From the NCBI RefSeq assembly GCF_001421765.1, contig NZ_LMLA01000001.1, forward strand, positions 62,001 through 126,000: a DNA stretch of 64,000 nt. The letters run 5' to 3'. Position numbers and translations under genes: made by a program. Positions 8,604-16,616 of this stretch are shown here, in pieces. The stretch is from Sphingomonas sp. Leaf32. GTDB taxonomy: Bacteria > Pseudomonadota > Alphaproteobacteria > Sphingomonadales > Sphingomonadaceae. Each line of letters starts with the position of its first letter. Position 1 is the first letter of the stretch. A model generated the notes under the pieces. The model saw nothing but the letters and a program-made list of their open reading frames with translations. It did no database searches and was not told the origin of the DNA.

Positions 8604-9056
8604 CTACCGCCGCAACCGCGTCGCCAGCACCACTGCCGAGGTCGTCCGCCCGATCCCCTCCATCCGCCCGATCGCGTCGATCACGTCGTTCAGCCGCTCC
8701 AGGCTCGGAGCCTCGACCATCGCGATCAGGTCATATTCCCCGGCAATCGCGTACAACCCGGTCAGCTCGGGGATCGCCGCCAGCGCCTCGTTCGTCTCGG
8801 TCAGCAATTTGGGCAACGTCGTCATCATCACATGCGCGCGCACCATGCGGCGGTCGTGCGCCTCGCCCAGCCGCACGGTATAGCCGTCGATCGTCCCGTC
8901 CTGCTCCATCCGCGCGATGCTGGCATAGACATGCGCGCGCGAGACGTTGAGCACATGCGCCAGTTCCGACACCGCGACGCGCGAATCCTGCCGCAACAAC
9001 GCCAGCAATCGCGCGTCCAGTTCGCGCTTCGACGGGTTCGAACTATCGGCCGACAT
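8604..9056 (-). CDS. Lrp/AsnC-family transcriptional regulator
   Basis: A 150-residue regulator with an N-terminal winged helix-turn-helix (ELDARLLALLRQDSRVAVSE, then LNVSRAHVYASIARME) and a C-terminal RAM/ligand domain (GEYDLIAMVEAPSLERLND). Members bind amino acids and control amino-acid metabolism genes. I chose the ATG at 9056 (MSADSSN); longer starts at 9113, 9098 and 9071 lie deeper in the upstream gene. Even the chosen start overlaps the stop of the cyanophycinase/isoaspartyl peptidase gene by 14 bp, so the two are translated from one message. It probably senses an amino acid released by that enzyme and controls this locus, perhaps including the ast genes that converge on it. Confidence 0.88.
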   Translation of the reverse strand: MSADSSNPSKRELDARLLALLRQDSRVAVSELAHVLNVSRAHVYASIARMEQDGTIDGYTVRLGEAHDRRMVRAHVMMTTLPKLLTETNEALAAIPELTGLYAIAGEYDLIAMVEAPSLERLNDVIDAIGRMEGIGRTTSAVVLATRLRR

Positions 9057-11007
9057 CCGGTTCTCCCGCATAGATGGCGGTACGTGGGGGTTGGTCATCC
9101 GCCATGCTACCACGATACATCCCGTCGCTGTTCATCGCGAACGCGATGTGTCCGCTACCGTCCATCGCGATCAACCCGCCATCGCCGCCGATCTCGCCCA
9201 CCTCGCCGATCGTGTCGTCGGCGGCCGTGGCGATGTCCTGCCCCTTCCATTGCACCCGGTCGCAGATCTGGCGCGCGGCGACCTGCCGGATGAAGAATTC
9301 GCCGGTGCCGGTCGCCGACACCGCGCAGGTCTTGTCCATCGCATAGGTGCCAGCCCCGAGGATGGGTGAATCGCCGATCCGGCCCCAACGCTTGCCGGTC
9401 AGCCCCCCGGTCGAGGTCGCGGCGGCCAGATGCCCGCGCTGGTCGCGCGCCACCGCGCCGACCGTGCCGAAACGATGGGTCGGGTCGAGCGCGGCTCGGG
9501 TCTCATCGCGCTTCCACTCCAGATACTCGCGCCAGCGCTTGTCGGTGCGAAAATAAGCGGGATCGACCTGCTCCACCCCCTGTTCGCGCGCGAACTGGTC
9601 GGCACCCGTACCGGTCAGCAGGACGTGGCGGCTATGCTCCATCACCGCCCGCGCCAACACGACCGGGTTCTTCGTCGCGCTCACCCCGGCGACCGCTCCG
9701 CCGCGCAGCGTCGCCCCGTCCATGATCGCGGCATCGAGCTGGTTCTTCCCCTCCGCATCGAACACCGCGCCGCGCCCGGCATTGAAGTTCGGATCGTCCT
9801 CCAGCACCCGCACCGCCGCTTCCACCGCATCAAGGCTGCTGCCGCCCTTCGCCAGCACCGCCGACCCGGCGGACAGCGCGGCGTTCAGCCCGGCGCGATA
9901 GGCTCGGTCCTGCTCGGGGGTCAGCGAACCCCTGGGGATCACCCCCGCCCCGCCATGGATCGCCAGCGACCAATGGCCGCCGGGCGGCAGCGGCGCGTCG
10001 ATCAGCTTGCCCGCCACCACCTTGGCCGACCCGGCAAACGCCGGTTTCGCCACCGTCAGCCGGTTCAGGTCGATCGTGCCCCCCGGCGCGATGCCGGTGA
10101 CGCGAATATTGGCCCAGTCGAGCGGCTTGCCCTTGGTCAGTACCGGCACCCCCTTTGGCTGGACCAGCCACGCATGGGTGTTCGCCGGCCCGCGATAGGT
10201 CGCCCGGCCATCGGCATCGACGCACAGCGCGCCCTTTTCATCGATGCCCAGCCCGATGGCGGTCGGGTCGCCGGTCGCGCGCGCCTTGGCGACGAACGCG
10301 ATCAGCCGGCCCAGCCGGTCGCGCTGGTTGAAATGGGTGTCGGTGACGATATGGGCGAGCCGCGGCATGTGCAGGAAATCGCGGACCAGCGTCACCGCAT
10401 CGCCCATCGGGTCGGACAGCGCCTTGAACGAATCGATGCTGCCCCCGTCCATCGCGCCATAGGCGGTGCCGCCCAGCACGGCGAGACCGGCACTGGTCCC
10501 CGCGATCGGCTTGCCCGCCGCGACATGCGCATCGAGTGCCTTGGCGACCGGCGTCCCTTGCCAGAAGCGGACATATCTCGCCTGATCGCCCCCGGCCAGG
10601 AATATCCCGTCGGCTCTGGCGATCGCCGCCAGCACGCGCGGGTCGGTCGATGCGGCGCGGTCGGTGAACAGGATGGTCGATACCGATGCGACGCCCGCCA
10701 TCTCGGCAAACATCTCGCGCCCGCCCTCGCCATCGCCCGACGCGCGCAGGATCAGGATGTGGCCATACCCGGCCTTCCTCGCGAACCACTGGAACGCCTG
10801 TTGGTCCCAGTCGCCGCCGCCCATCAGCATCAGCCCCTGCGACGGTACGGCACGGCGGGGTTTGGAGGGATCGCCGGTCACGAAAAAGCGCGCACCCGCG
10901 ACCGATTCCGCCGCCTGCTGCCCCCGGGCCATCGGAACGGCCGATACAATTCCCCCGCATATCAACGCGATGCCCAATCCATAGTGTCGCAAGGCCACAC
11001 TCCCCAT
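9043..11007 (-). CDS. Exported cyanophycinase-like (S51) / isoaspartyl peptidase (T2, Ntn-hydrolase) fusion
   Basis: A 654-residue protein with a signal peptide (hydrophobic YGLGIALICGGIVSAV) when started at ATG 11007; upstream ATGs to 11094 would spoil the signal. Residues ~55-345 are a cyanophycinase-like S51 peptidase: GGDQ at 139-142, nucleophile S172 in GTSAGLAVLGG, DTHFNQRDRLGRL at 223-235, GLGIDEKGA at 252-260. Residues ~346-654 are an asparaginase-2/isoaspartyl peptidase: HGGAGVIPRG, GRGAVF, then G514/T515 in HRFGTVGAVA, where T515 is the expected self-cleavage nucleophile, followed by TSTGG and GRIGDSPILGAGTYA. Cyanophycinase yields beta-Asp-Arg dipeptides and isoaspartyl peptidase splits them, so the domains are consecutive steps. 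A divergent TBDR and nearby arginine catabolism genes fit. A more general beta-aspartyl peptide scavenger is the alternative. Confidence 0.85.
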   Translation of the reverse strand: MGSVALRHYGLGIALICGGIVSAVPMARGQQAAESVAGARFFVTGDPSKPRRAVPSQGLMLMGGGDWDQQAFQWFARKAGYGHILILRASGDGEGGREMFAEMAGVASVSTILFTDRAASTDPRVLAAIARADGIFLAGGDQARYVRFWQGTPVAKALDAHVAAGKPIAGTSAGLAVLGGTAYGAMDGGSIDSFKALSDPMGDAVTLVRDFLHMPRLAHIVTDTHFNQRDRLGRLIAFVAKARATGDPTAIGLGIDEKGALCVDADGRATYRGPANTHAWLVQPKGVPVLTKGKPLDWANIRVTGIAPGGTIDLNRLTVAKPAFAGSAKVVAGKLIDAPLPPGGHWSLAIHGGAGVIPRGSLTPEQDRAYRAGLNAALSAGSAVLAKGGSSLDAVEAAVRVLEDDPNFNAGRGAVFDAEGKNQLDAAIMDGATLRGGAVAGVSATKNPVVLARAVMEHSRHVLLTGTGADQFAREQGVEQVDPAYFRTDKRWREYLEWKRDETRAALDPTHRFGTVGAVARDQRGHLAAATSTGGLTGKRWGRIGDSPILGAGTYAMDKTCAVSATGTGEFFIRQVAARQICDRVQWKGQDIATAADDTIGEVGEIGGDGGLIAMDGSGHIAFAMNSDGMYRGSMADDQPPRTAIYAGEPDVGR

Positions 11008-11111
11008 CAAATTACCGCTACGCCAGTTCAACATGACGTTTTTATGTTTCAATATGTCAGAAGTCCATGCCATTATGATTACGTATCGGGGCATGATCGG
11101 GGAGTATTATA
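11008..11111. promoter_or_regulatory. Divergent promoter region between fusion enzyme and TonB receptor
   Basis: This 104-bp gap is markedly AT-richer than its neighbours (TTTTTATGTTTCAATATG, GATTACG, GAGTATTATAATG). It must contain the promoters of both divergent genes. A GGGGAG seven bases before the ATG at 11112 is a good ribosome binding site for the receptor. I cannot assign individual -35/-10 boxes or an operator with confidence. Confidence 0.5.
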
Positions 11112-13889
11112 ATGCGGGGGAACTGGGTCGCACATTTGCTGGCGGGTACGGGGATGATGGCGATCGCGGGGAGCGCGATGGCGCAGGACCTGCCGGCCAC
11201 CACCCCGGCGGCGGATGCGTCGGACGAAATCGTCGTGCTGGGATCGCGCATCCCGCGCGTGCAGAAGGAAGGCCCGGCACCGGTCACCGTCGTCACGTCC
11301 GAGGACATTCTGAAGGGCGGTTTCCTGAGCGTCCCCGACGTGCTGCGCAGCCTGACCCAGAATGGCGGTGAGACGCAGGGCCAGCAGAGCGCCTCCGGCG
11401 CCAGCTTCAGCCCCGGCGCGCAGCAGGTCGACCTGCGTGGACTTGGCCCCAATCACACGCTGGTGCTGGTCAACGGTCGTCGCATCGCCGACTTCCCGCT
11501 GCCGTTTCAGGGCAACAGCAACTTTACCGACATCTCCAACATCCCCGTCGGCCTGATCGACCGCGTCGAGGTGCTGAGCGGCAGCGCCTCGGCGATCTAC
11601 GGTTCCGACGCGATCGCCGGCGTCGTCAATTTCCAGCTCAAGACCAAGCCCGACGGCACCCGCATCGACCTGCGCTACAGCGATACCGAACATGGCGGCG
11701 GCGAAGCATACCGGCTGATGGCGACGACCGGCTGGGAAACCGGGGCTTTCCACGGCGTCGCCGGCATCGAATTCCTCAACCAGCGCCCGCTATGGCAATA
11801 TCAGCGCAAGCGGCAGGATTCGACCGCCGACAACCCCACCACCGCCACCCCGCTGGCGCAGCGCACCTTCCTGCGTTCCGACGAGGATGCGAACTATATC
11901 GATCCGGGCCAGGCGACGTGCAGCGCGCTGTCCTCGCTGAACCAGGGTACGATCTACTACGCCAACCGGCGGCGGTACGGCCAGTTCTGCGGCAGCAACG
12001 AATCGGTCGCGTACGGCACGATGATCTCGGAGCGTAAATCGGTCACCGCCTACGGCTCGATGGGCTACGATCTGGGCGGCGGCACCGAACTCTTCGCGGA
12101 CCTGCAATTCAGCGTGTCGAAGCTGAAGCTCTTCCGCCGGATGAAGAGCTGGTACTACGTCTCGCCCGACGGCAATGAGGAAGGGACCTTCTTCAACCCC
12201 AATCTGTCGCCCGACGCCACCGACAGCGGGCTACAGCTCGACAACTGGACGCGCCAGTTCACGCCGGAGGAAATCGGCGGGTTCGACAACGGCATGACCC
12301 GCAACCGGTCGATCACCTTCAACATCACGCCCGGCATTCGTGGCCAGTTCGGCCAGAACGACAAGTGGAAGTACGAGGTATCGTTCAACCACGCGCAATA
12401 TACGTCGCGCGTCACCTTCCCCGAAATCGTCATCTCGAAATCGAACGCGCTGTTCCTGGGCCAGCAGCAGGGCGTCGATCCGGCCACCGGCTATGCGATC
12501 TTCAACGCCGATGTCCGCCGCCTCTACAAGCCGCTGACGCCGGAGGAATATCGCTCGATCGCGGTCGATGCGCTCTACAAGCCCCGGTCGTGGACCGAAA
12601 CGCTGGCCGGATCGCTCAACACGACCGAGCTGTTCCGGCTGCCCGCCGGCCCGGTCGGCTTCGCGCTTGTCGCGGAGGCCGGCAAGCAGGGCTATGATCT
12701 GAATCCCGATCCGCTGACGCTGACCAACTATTATGTCGGGCTGGTCGATTCGGATGGCAGCGGGTCGCGCAGCCGCTGGGGTCTCGGCTATGAATTCCGC
12801 GTGCCGGTGCTGTCGTTCCTGCAACTGAGCACCGCCGGCCGCTACGATTCCTTCCACATCGCCGGCAATAATTTCGGCCGCTTCACCTATAATATCGGCA
12901 GCGAACTGCGCCCGACCCGGCGGCTGCTGTTCCGTGCCGCCTATGGCACCGGCTTCCGCGCGCCCGACCTCAACTACGTCTTCCGTGGCCCCGGCAACAC
13001 CCACCCCTCGGCCACCGACTATTATCTGTGCCGCACGGAGGAGCCGGGCGAGACGATCGGCGATTGCAGCTATTCCGACCAGACGATCATCGCGCGCAAG
13101 ACCGGCAATCGTCAGTTGCAGCCCGAAACCTCGACCTCACTCAACGCCGGCGTGGTGTGGCAACCGTCCAGCCGGATCGACCTGTCGGTCGATTATTTCC
13201 GGGTGAAGATGAAGGATCAGGTGCGCGACATCAGCATCGATTCGGTGCTGCGCGACGAATCGCGCTGTCGCACCGGCGGCGGTGCCGATCCGTCGTCGCC
13301 GACCTGCCGCGACGCCATCGCCCGCGTGATCCGCTATACCAGCGGCGCGCTGGCCGGGCAGCTACAGGCGGTGGCGGTCAACCCGATCAACGTCGCGGAG
13401 GAAACCACCGACGGCATCGACATCGCCGCCAATCTCCGCCTGCCGACCGCCGCGATCGGCGACTTCACCCTGTCGGGCGGCTATACCTATGTCTTCAACC
13501 ACAGTGTCCGCCAATATCCGGGCGATCCGATCATCAACAAGTTCGCGGTCGACAGCAATTTCGACATCCCCCGCGAAAAGGGCACCGCCAGCCTGACGTG
13601 GAGCCTCGGCGATTTCTCCACCACGCTCACCGGCCTGCGGCTGGGCAAGCTGCCCAATTACGATCAGGACGCCTTCATCCGGGCCAGCTACCTGTTCAAC
13701 CTGTCGGCACGCTACGATCTGAACGAACGGCTCCGCCTGACCGGAACGGTGACCAACCTGTTCGACCAGGCCCCGGTCCGCGACCCGACCTATGCGTCCT
13801 ATCCCTATTACGACATTTCGTGGTTCGACGGCATCGGCCGCAGCTATGCGGTGCAGCTGACGTGGAAGATGGGGGGCCGGCCGCTGTAA
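11112..13889 (+). CDS. TonB-dependent receptor (candidate for beta-Asp peptide/cyanophycin products)
   Basis: A 925-residue outer-membrane receptor. A signal peptide ends near residue 24 (GSAMAQ), followed by a TonB-box-like EIVVLGSRIPR, a plug domain (PVTVVTSEDIL, VDLRGLGPNHTLVLVNGRR, DRVEVLSGSASAIYGSDAIAGVVNF), and a long beta-barrel with typical late segments (SYGTGFRAPDLN-like, LQPETSTSLNAGV) and a C-terminal aromatic/Leu strand. It takes up a substrate using TonB energy. It is transcribed divergently from the exported cyanophycinase/isoaspartyl peptidase gene, so I infer import of the peptides that enzyme makes or uses. The receptor subfamily (VNGRR type) is often linked to peptide or complex carbon sources rather than siderophores. 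Substrate is unproven. Confidence 0.93.
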   Translation: MRGNWVAHLLAGTGMMAIAGSAMAQDLPATTPAADASDEIVVLGSRIPRVQKEGPAPVTVVTSEDILKGGFLSVPDVLRSLTQNGGETQGQQSASGASFSPGAQQVDLRGLGPNHTLVLVNGRRIADFPLPFQGNSNFTDISNIPVGLIDRVEVLSGSASAIYGSDAIAGVVNFQLKTKPDGTRIDLRYSDTEHGGGEAYRLMATTGWETGAFHGVAGIEFLNQRPLWQYQRKRQDSTADNPTTATPLAQRTFLRSDEDANYIDPGQATCSALSSLNQGTIYYANRRRYGQFCGSNESVAYGTMISERKSVTAYGSMGYDLGGGTELFADLQFSVSKLKLFRRMKSWYYVSPDGNEEGTFFNPNLSPDATDSGLQLDNWTRQFTPEEIGGFDNGMTRNRSITFNITPGIRGQFGQNDKWKYEVSFNHAQYTSRVTFPEIVISKSNALFLGQQQGVDPATGYAIFNADVRRLYKPLTPEEYRSIAVDALYKPRSWTETLAGSLNTTELFRLPAGPVGFALVAEAGKQGYDLNPDPLTLTNYYVGLVDSDGSGSRSRWGLGYEFRVPVLSFLQLSTAGRYDSFHIAGNNFGRFTYNIGSELRPTRRLLFRAAYGTGFRAPDLNYVFRGPGNTHPSATDYYLCRTEEPGETIGDCSYSDQTIIARKTGNRQLQPETSTSLNAGVVWQPSSRIDLSVDYFRVKMKDQVRDISIDSVLRDESRCRTGGGADPSSPTCRDAIARVIRYTSGALAGQLQAVAVNPINVAEETTDGIDIAANLRLPTAAIGDFTLSGGYTYVFNHSVRQYPGDPIINKFAVDSNFDIPREKGTASLTWSLGDFSTTLTGLRLGKLPNYDQDAFIRASYLFNLSARYDLNERLRLTGTVTNLFDQAPVRDPTYASYPYYDISWFDGIGRSYAVQLTWKMGGRPL

Positions 13890-13908
13890 GGGGACGCCCC
13901 CCCCAACT

Positions 13909-14019
13909 CCGTTCGTGCTGAGTAGGGACTGAGCGAAGTCGAAGGCCCGTATCGAAGCACCCTTGGCGGTCCTTCGATACGTCATTTCGACAAGCTCAAT
14001 GACTACTCAGGACGAACGG
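13909..14019. repeat. Dispersed palindromic repeat, family A, copy 2
   Basis: A ~111-bp copy of the element at 8472-8581. It begins CCGTTCGTGCTGAGTAGG, with inner CCCGTATCGAAGCAC and CCTTCGATACG, and ends CTACTCAGGACGAACGG. It lies between the convergent TBDR and LysR genes, where it may also fold as a bidirectional terminator. Confidence 0.9.
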
Positions 14020-14043
14020 ATGCTATGTGGTTCGGATAGCGCC

Positions 14044-14958
14044 TCAAGCCTCCGCCCCGGCCTCCTCCAGCAACCACTGCCGGAATCGACCGAACAACGG
14101 ACTGTGGCTGCTGCTGCGCGGCCACACCAGATAATAAGCCTCCGACGCGCTCAGCGTCACGTCAACCGGCGTCACCAGCGCCCCCGATTCCAGCTCCGGC
14201 CGGATCAGGAAGGACGGGATCAGCGCCATGCCCATCCCGGCCGCCGCGGCATGGGCCAGCATCAGGAAATGCTCGTACACCGGCCCCTCGCCGATCGCCG
14301 CATCGGCCATGCCGGCAGCGGCGAACCAGCGGCCCCACGCATCGGGCCGCGCCTCCAGCGACAACAGCGCGTGCGGCAACAGGTCGGCGGGCGTCGCCAC
14401 CGGGTTGCGCGCCAGCCAGTCGGGCGAACACACCGCCACCACATCCTCATGGAACAGCAGCGCATGGTCCGCGCCCGGCCAGTCGGGCAGGCCGAAATGG
14501 ATCGCCGCGTCGAACCGCTCCTCGGCGAAATCGAACGGATGGGACCGCGCGGCGAAGTTCACCAGCAGCTCGGGATACCGCGCGGTCAACCCCGGCAGAC
14601 GCGGTGCCAGCCAGCGCATCCCGAAACTGGGCAGCGTCGCGATGGTCAGCGCGCGGTCGGCGACCGGGGTCAGCAACCGCCGCGTGGCGCTGCGCAACCG
14701 CTCGACCGCCGGTCCCACCGCCTCGGCATAGGCCAGCGCCGCCGGCGTCGGCGTCACCCGCCGCCCGCGCCGTTCGAACAGCGGCACGCCCAGCCAGTCC
14801 TCCAGCAACGCGATCTGCCGGCTGATCGCGCTCTGCGTCAACGCCATACGCTTGGCCGCGCGCGAAAAGCTGCTGGTCTCGACCGCCGCGAGGAAACTGG
14901 CGAGCGCGGGCAGCGGCGGCAATTCGCGGCGATGGACGTCGTTATGATCGTTGGGCAT
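14044..14958 (-). CDS. LysR-family transcriptional regulator (GcvA-like)
   Basis: A 304-residue LysR-type regulator. The N-terminal helix-turn-helix reads LASFLAAVETSSFSRAAKRM followed by LTQSAISRQIALLEDWLGVPLFERRGR, with PTPAALAYAEAV after it. The rest is a periplasmic-binding-like effector domain of the GcvA type (FGMRWLAPRLPGLTARYPEL, DAAIHFG, and a hydrophobic MGMALIPSFLI). The ATG at 14958 (MPNDHND) is preferred to the one at 15033, which lies in low-conservation sequence beside a repeat. No divergent target gene is adjacent (a repeat array lies upstream), so its regulon is unknown. Confidence 0.9.
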   Translation of the reverse strand: MPNDHNDVHRRELPPLPALASFLAAVETSSFSRAAKRMALTQSAISRQIALLEDWLGVPLFERRGRRVTPTPAALAYAEAVGPAVERLRSATRRLLTPVADRALTIATLPSFGMRWLAPRLPGLTARYPELLVNFAARSHPFDFAEERFDAAIHFGLPDWPGADHALLFHEDVVAVCSPDWLARNPVATPADLLPHALLSLEARPDAWGRWFAAAGMADAAIGEGPVYEHFLMLAHAAAAGMGMALIPSFLIRPELESGALVTPVDVTLSASEAYYLVWPRSSSHSPLFGRFRQWLLEEAGAEA

Positions 14959-15075
14959 GAAGGATGGACCGGATTGGGTGGTATGTTCAGCGTGAACGCT
15001 GGCACCGCCCGCCTGCGACGGCAAGCGGATCATGCCAATCGCGCATCAAACCAATATCCTGGCCATCACTAAATC

Positions 15076-15274
15076 CGTTCAGTTCGAGCAGCTTCGAGCC
15101 TGTCGAGAAGCGTCTGTCGAGAACCAGGCGCGCATGGGGCACCCCGGCCCCCATCTCGTTTGCTTCGAGCGCAGGTTCGAGCCTGTCGAGAACCGAAGTC
15201 GAGAAGGCGGCGCCCCAGACGGGCCGTTCTCGACTACCGCTTCTCGACAGGCTCGAAGCTGCTCGAACCGAACG
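15076..15274. repeat. Long inverted repeat, family C (GTTCGAGC/CTGTCGAGAA arms)
   Basis: Arms of about 37 bases at 15076-15112 and 15238-15274 are complementary with one or two mismatches; each contains CTTCGAGCCTGTCGAGAAG or its complement. The inner region repeats TTCGAGCCTGTCGAGAACC-like units near 15172-15194. It fills most of the 340-bp gap between the LysR gene and the small unknown gene; no protein-coding signal is seen there. It shares the CTGTCGA core with family A, so the two may be related. Confidence 0.85.
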
Positions 15275-15298
15275 GAAGGGCCGGGGAACAGGAGTGGT

Positions 15299-15694
15299 TC
15301 AAGCGGTGACCAACCCCACAACCCCAACCTCGATCACCGGCACTTCCCACGGATGCGCCGCAACGATAGCGGCCAGCTCCGCCGCGATGTCCGCACCCTC
15401 AGCGGCATAGCTCTTCACGACGACGGTCGGCACCACCGCCGCCTCACCCGCGCGCCCGGTCGTCGGCGCCGCGTCTGCCTGCGGCACGAAGCTCTCCAGC
15501 CCGAAACCCAGTTCGAACACCCCGCGATACGGCCCGATCGCGCCCAGCACATCGCCGCCCCGGATCACCTCGACCACCGCGTTCAGCAGCGCATCGTCGG
15601 CCAGCGCCGCCGCCTCGCCCGCCTGCAACCGTGCCAGCACATTGGCCGACACCGGGCAATGCACCCGCACCACCTGCATCGGCGTCCGTGTCAC
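15299..15694 (-). CDS. Small uncharacterised protein, possible Nif3/CutA-like (PII-like) domain
   Basis: A 131-residue protein if started at the GTG at 15694, which overlaps the exonuclease stop in a GTGA junction; an ATG at 15679 is the alternative. I do not recognise a firm family. The C-terminal AHPWEVPVIEVGVVGLV resembles the HPYEEPAY segment of the ferredoxin-like insert of Nif3/DUF34 and of stand-alone CutA-like proteins. The order (beta strand VVRVHCPV at the start, strand VVKSYA, helix, then HPWEVPVIEV) fits that fold. No catalytic residues are obvious. It is co-transcribed with the exonuclease. Function unknown. Confidence 0.6.
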   Translation of the reverse strand: MTRTPMQVVRVHCPVSANVLARLQAGEAAALADDALLNAVVEVIRGGDVLGAIGPYRGVFELGFGLESFVPQADAAPTTGRAGEAAVVPTVVVKSYAAEGADIAAELAAIVAAHPWEVPVIEVGVVGLVTA

Positions 15695-16446
15695 AGCAGC
15701 AGCCAGTCGTTGCGGCTGCGCTTCACCTCGCCACCGCCCTGCCGGCGTGCCAGCTCGGTCTCGGCGGTGAAGCGTACATCTTCGTCGCGGTCGGTCAGGA
15801 ACCCGTCGAGCGAATCGTCGTCGATCTCGGTCCACGCCCGCCCGCGATCGGGTCCGTAGCGCACGCGCGGCAGCAGTCCGGGCTGGCGCGACCATTCCAG
15901 CAACTGCGCGATCGATGCCTCGTTCAGCATGTCGCGCAGGTGGAACGCGGTCACATAGGCATCGGGAAACGCCCGGTGCGCCGGCAGCCCGCGCTCATGC
16001 TCCATGCCCGCAGGCTTGCGCCAATAGCGCAGCATCTGGTTCGAAAAGCCGGGGCTATCGGGCCACAGTCGCAGCGCGCATTTCCACGTGCAGATCCAGT
16101 CGGCGCCGTGCGTCAGCTGCGCGGTGCAGAATTTCTGTTCGAAATCCGCCCGGTGCGCCGCCAGCGCGATGCGCCGGGGATAGGGGTCGAGCACGCGGCG
16201 AGCAATGTCCTGCCACCACGGCGCATCGGCCACCTGTTCGTCGAGGATATGGTGCACCGCCTGCGTCACCGGCGGGATCGGCCGGCCGGGATTGACGAAA
16301 TGCTGCCCGCCCTCGCCCGACAATTCCCAGCGGCCGTCCTCGCCCAGCGCCACATCCTGCCAGCCGACCTCGCACACGCCATGCACCGGCGGGGCCTGCC
16401 CCGTGGTTTCGAGGTCGACGACACGGATGATCTGCGCTTGGGCCAT
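15691..16446 (-). CDS. 3'-5' exonuclease, DEDDh family (ExoX/DnaQ-like)
   Basis: A 251-residue exonuclease. Seen: ExoI motif VVDLETTG with D11 and E13, an ExoII-like region AAHRADFEQKF, and ExoIII HRAFPDAYVTAFHL with the DEDDh-type His and Asp. These remove nucleotides from DNA 3' ends with two metal ions. The C-terminal ~60 residues (PDRGRAWTEIDDDSLDGFL, then RFTAETELARRQ) lie outside the fold and look like the accessory tail of sphingomonad ExoX-like proteins. I chose ATG 16446 (MAQAQII); the one at 16482 adds residues unlike the family. It overlaps the downstream small gene by four bases. Confidence 0.85.
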   Translation of the reverse strand: MAQAQIIRVVDLETTGQAPPVHGVCEVGWQDVALGEDGRWELSGEGGQHFVNPGRPIPPVTQAVHHILDEQVADAPWWQDIARRVLDPYPRRIALAAHRADFEQKFCTAQLTHGADWICTWKCALRLWPDSPGFSNQMLRYWRKPAGMEHERGLPAHRAFPDAYVTAFHLRDMLNEASIAQLLEWSRQPGLLPRVRYGPDRGRAWTEIDDDSLDGFLTDRDEDVRFTAETELARRQGGGEVKRSRNDWLLL

Positions 16447-16499
16447 GCCCTTCAAATGGCGCGTCGCGGCCGGAAAAGCCACCCCGGCGCAGAAGAGAC

Positions 16500-16609
16500 C
16501 CGTTCGTGCTGAGTAGGGGCTGAGCTTGTCGAAGACCCGTATCGAAGCACTTGCCTCCGTCCTTCGATGCGCCGCTTCGACAAGCTCAGCGGCTACTCAG
16601 GACAAACGG
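16500..16609. repeat. Dispersed palindromic repeat, family A, copy 3
   Basis: A third copy of the 8472-8581 element: CCGTTCGTGCTGAGTAGG on the left, GACCCGTATCGAAGCAC and CCTTCGATGC near the centre, GCTACTCAGGACAAACGG on the right. It lies between the same-strand mutase and exonuclease genes. The arms have drifted (a C-to-A change in the last arm), so it is not a recent duplicate of copies 1 or 2. Confidence 0.9.
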
Positions 16610-16616
16610 ATTTGTC

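Noticed and set aside
15076..15274. Possible short CRISPR-like array (repeated GAGCCTGTCGAGAA units)
   Set aside because: The units are inverted, unevenly spaced and few; no spacers of constant size and no cas genes.
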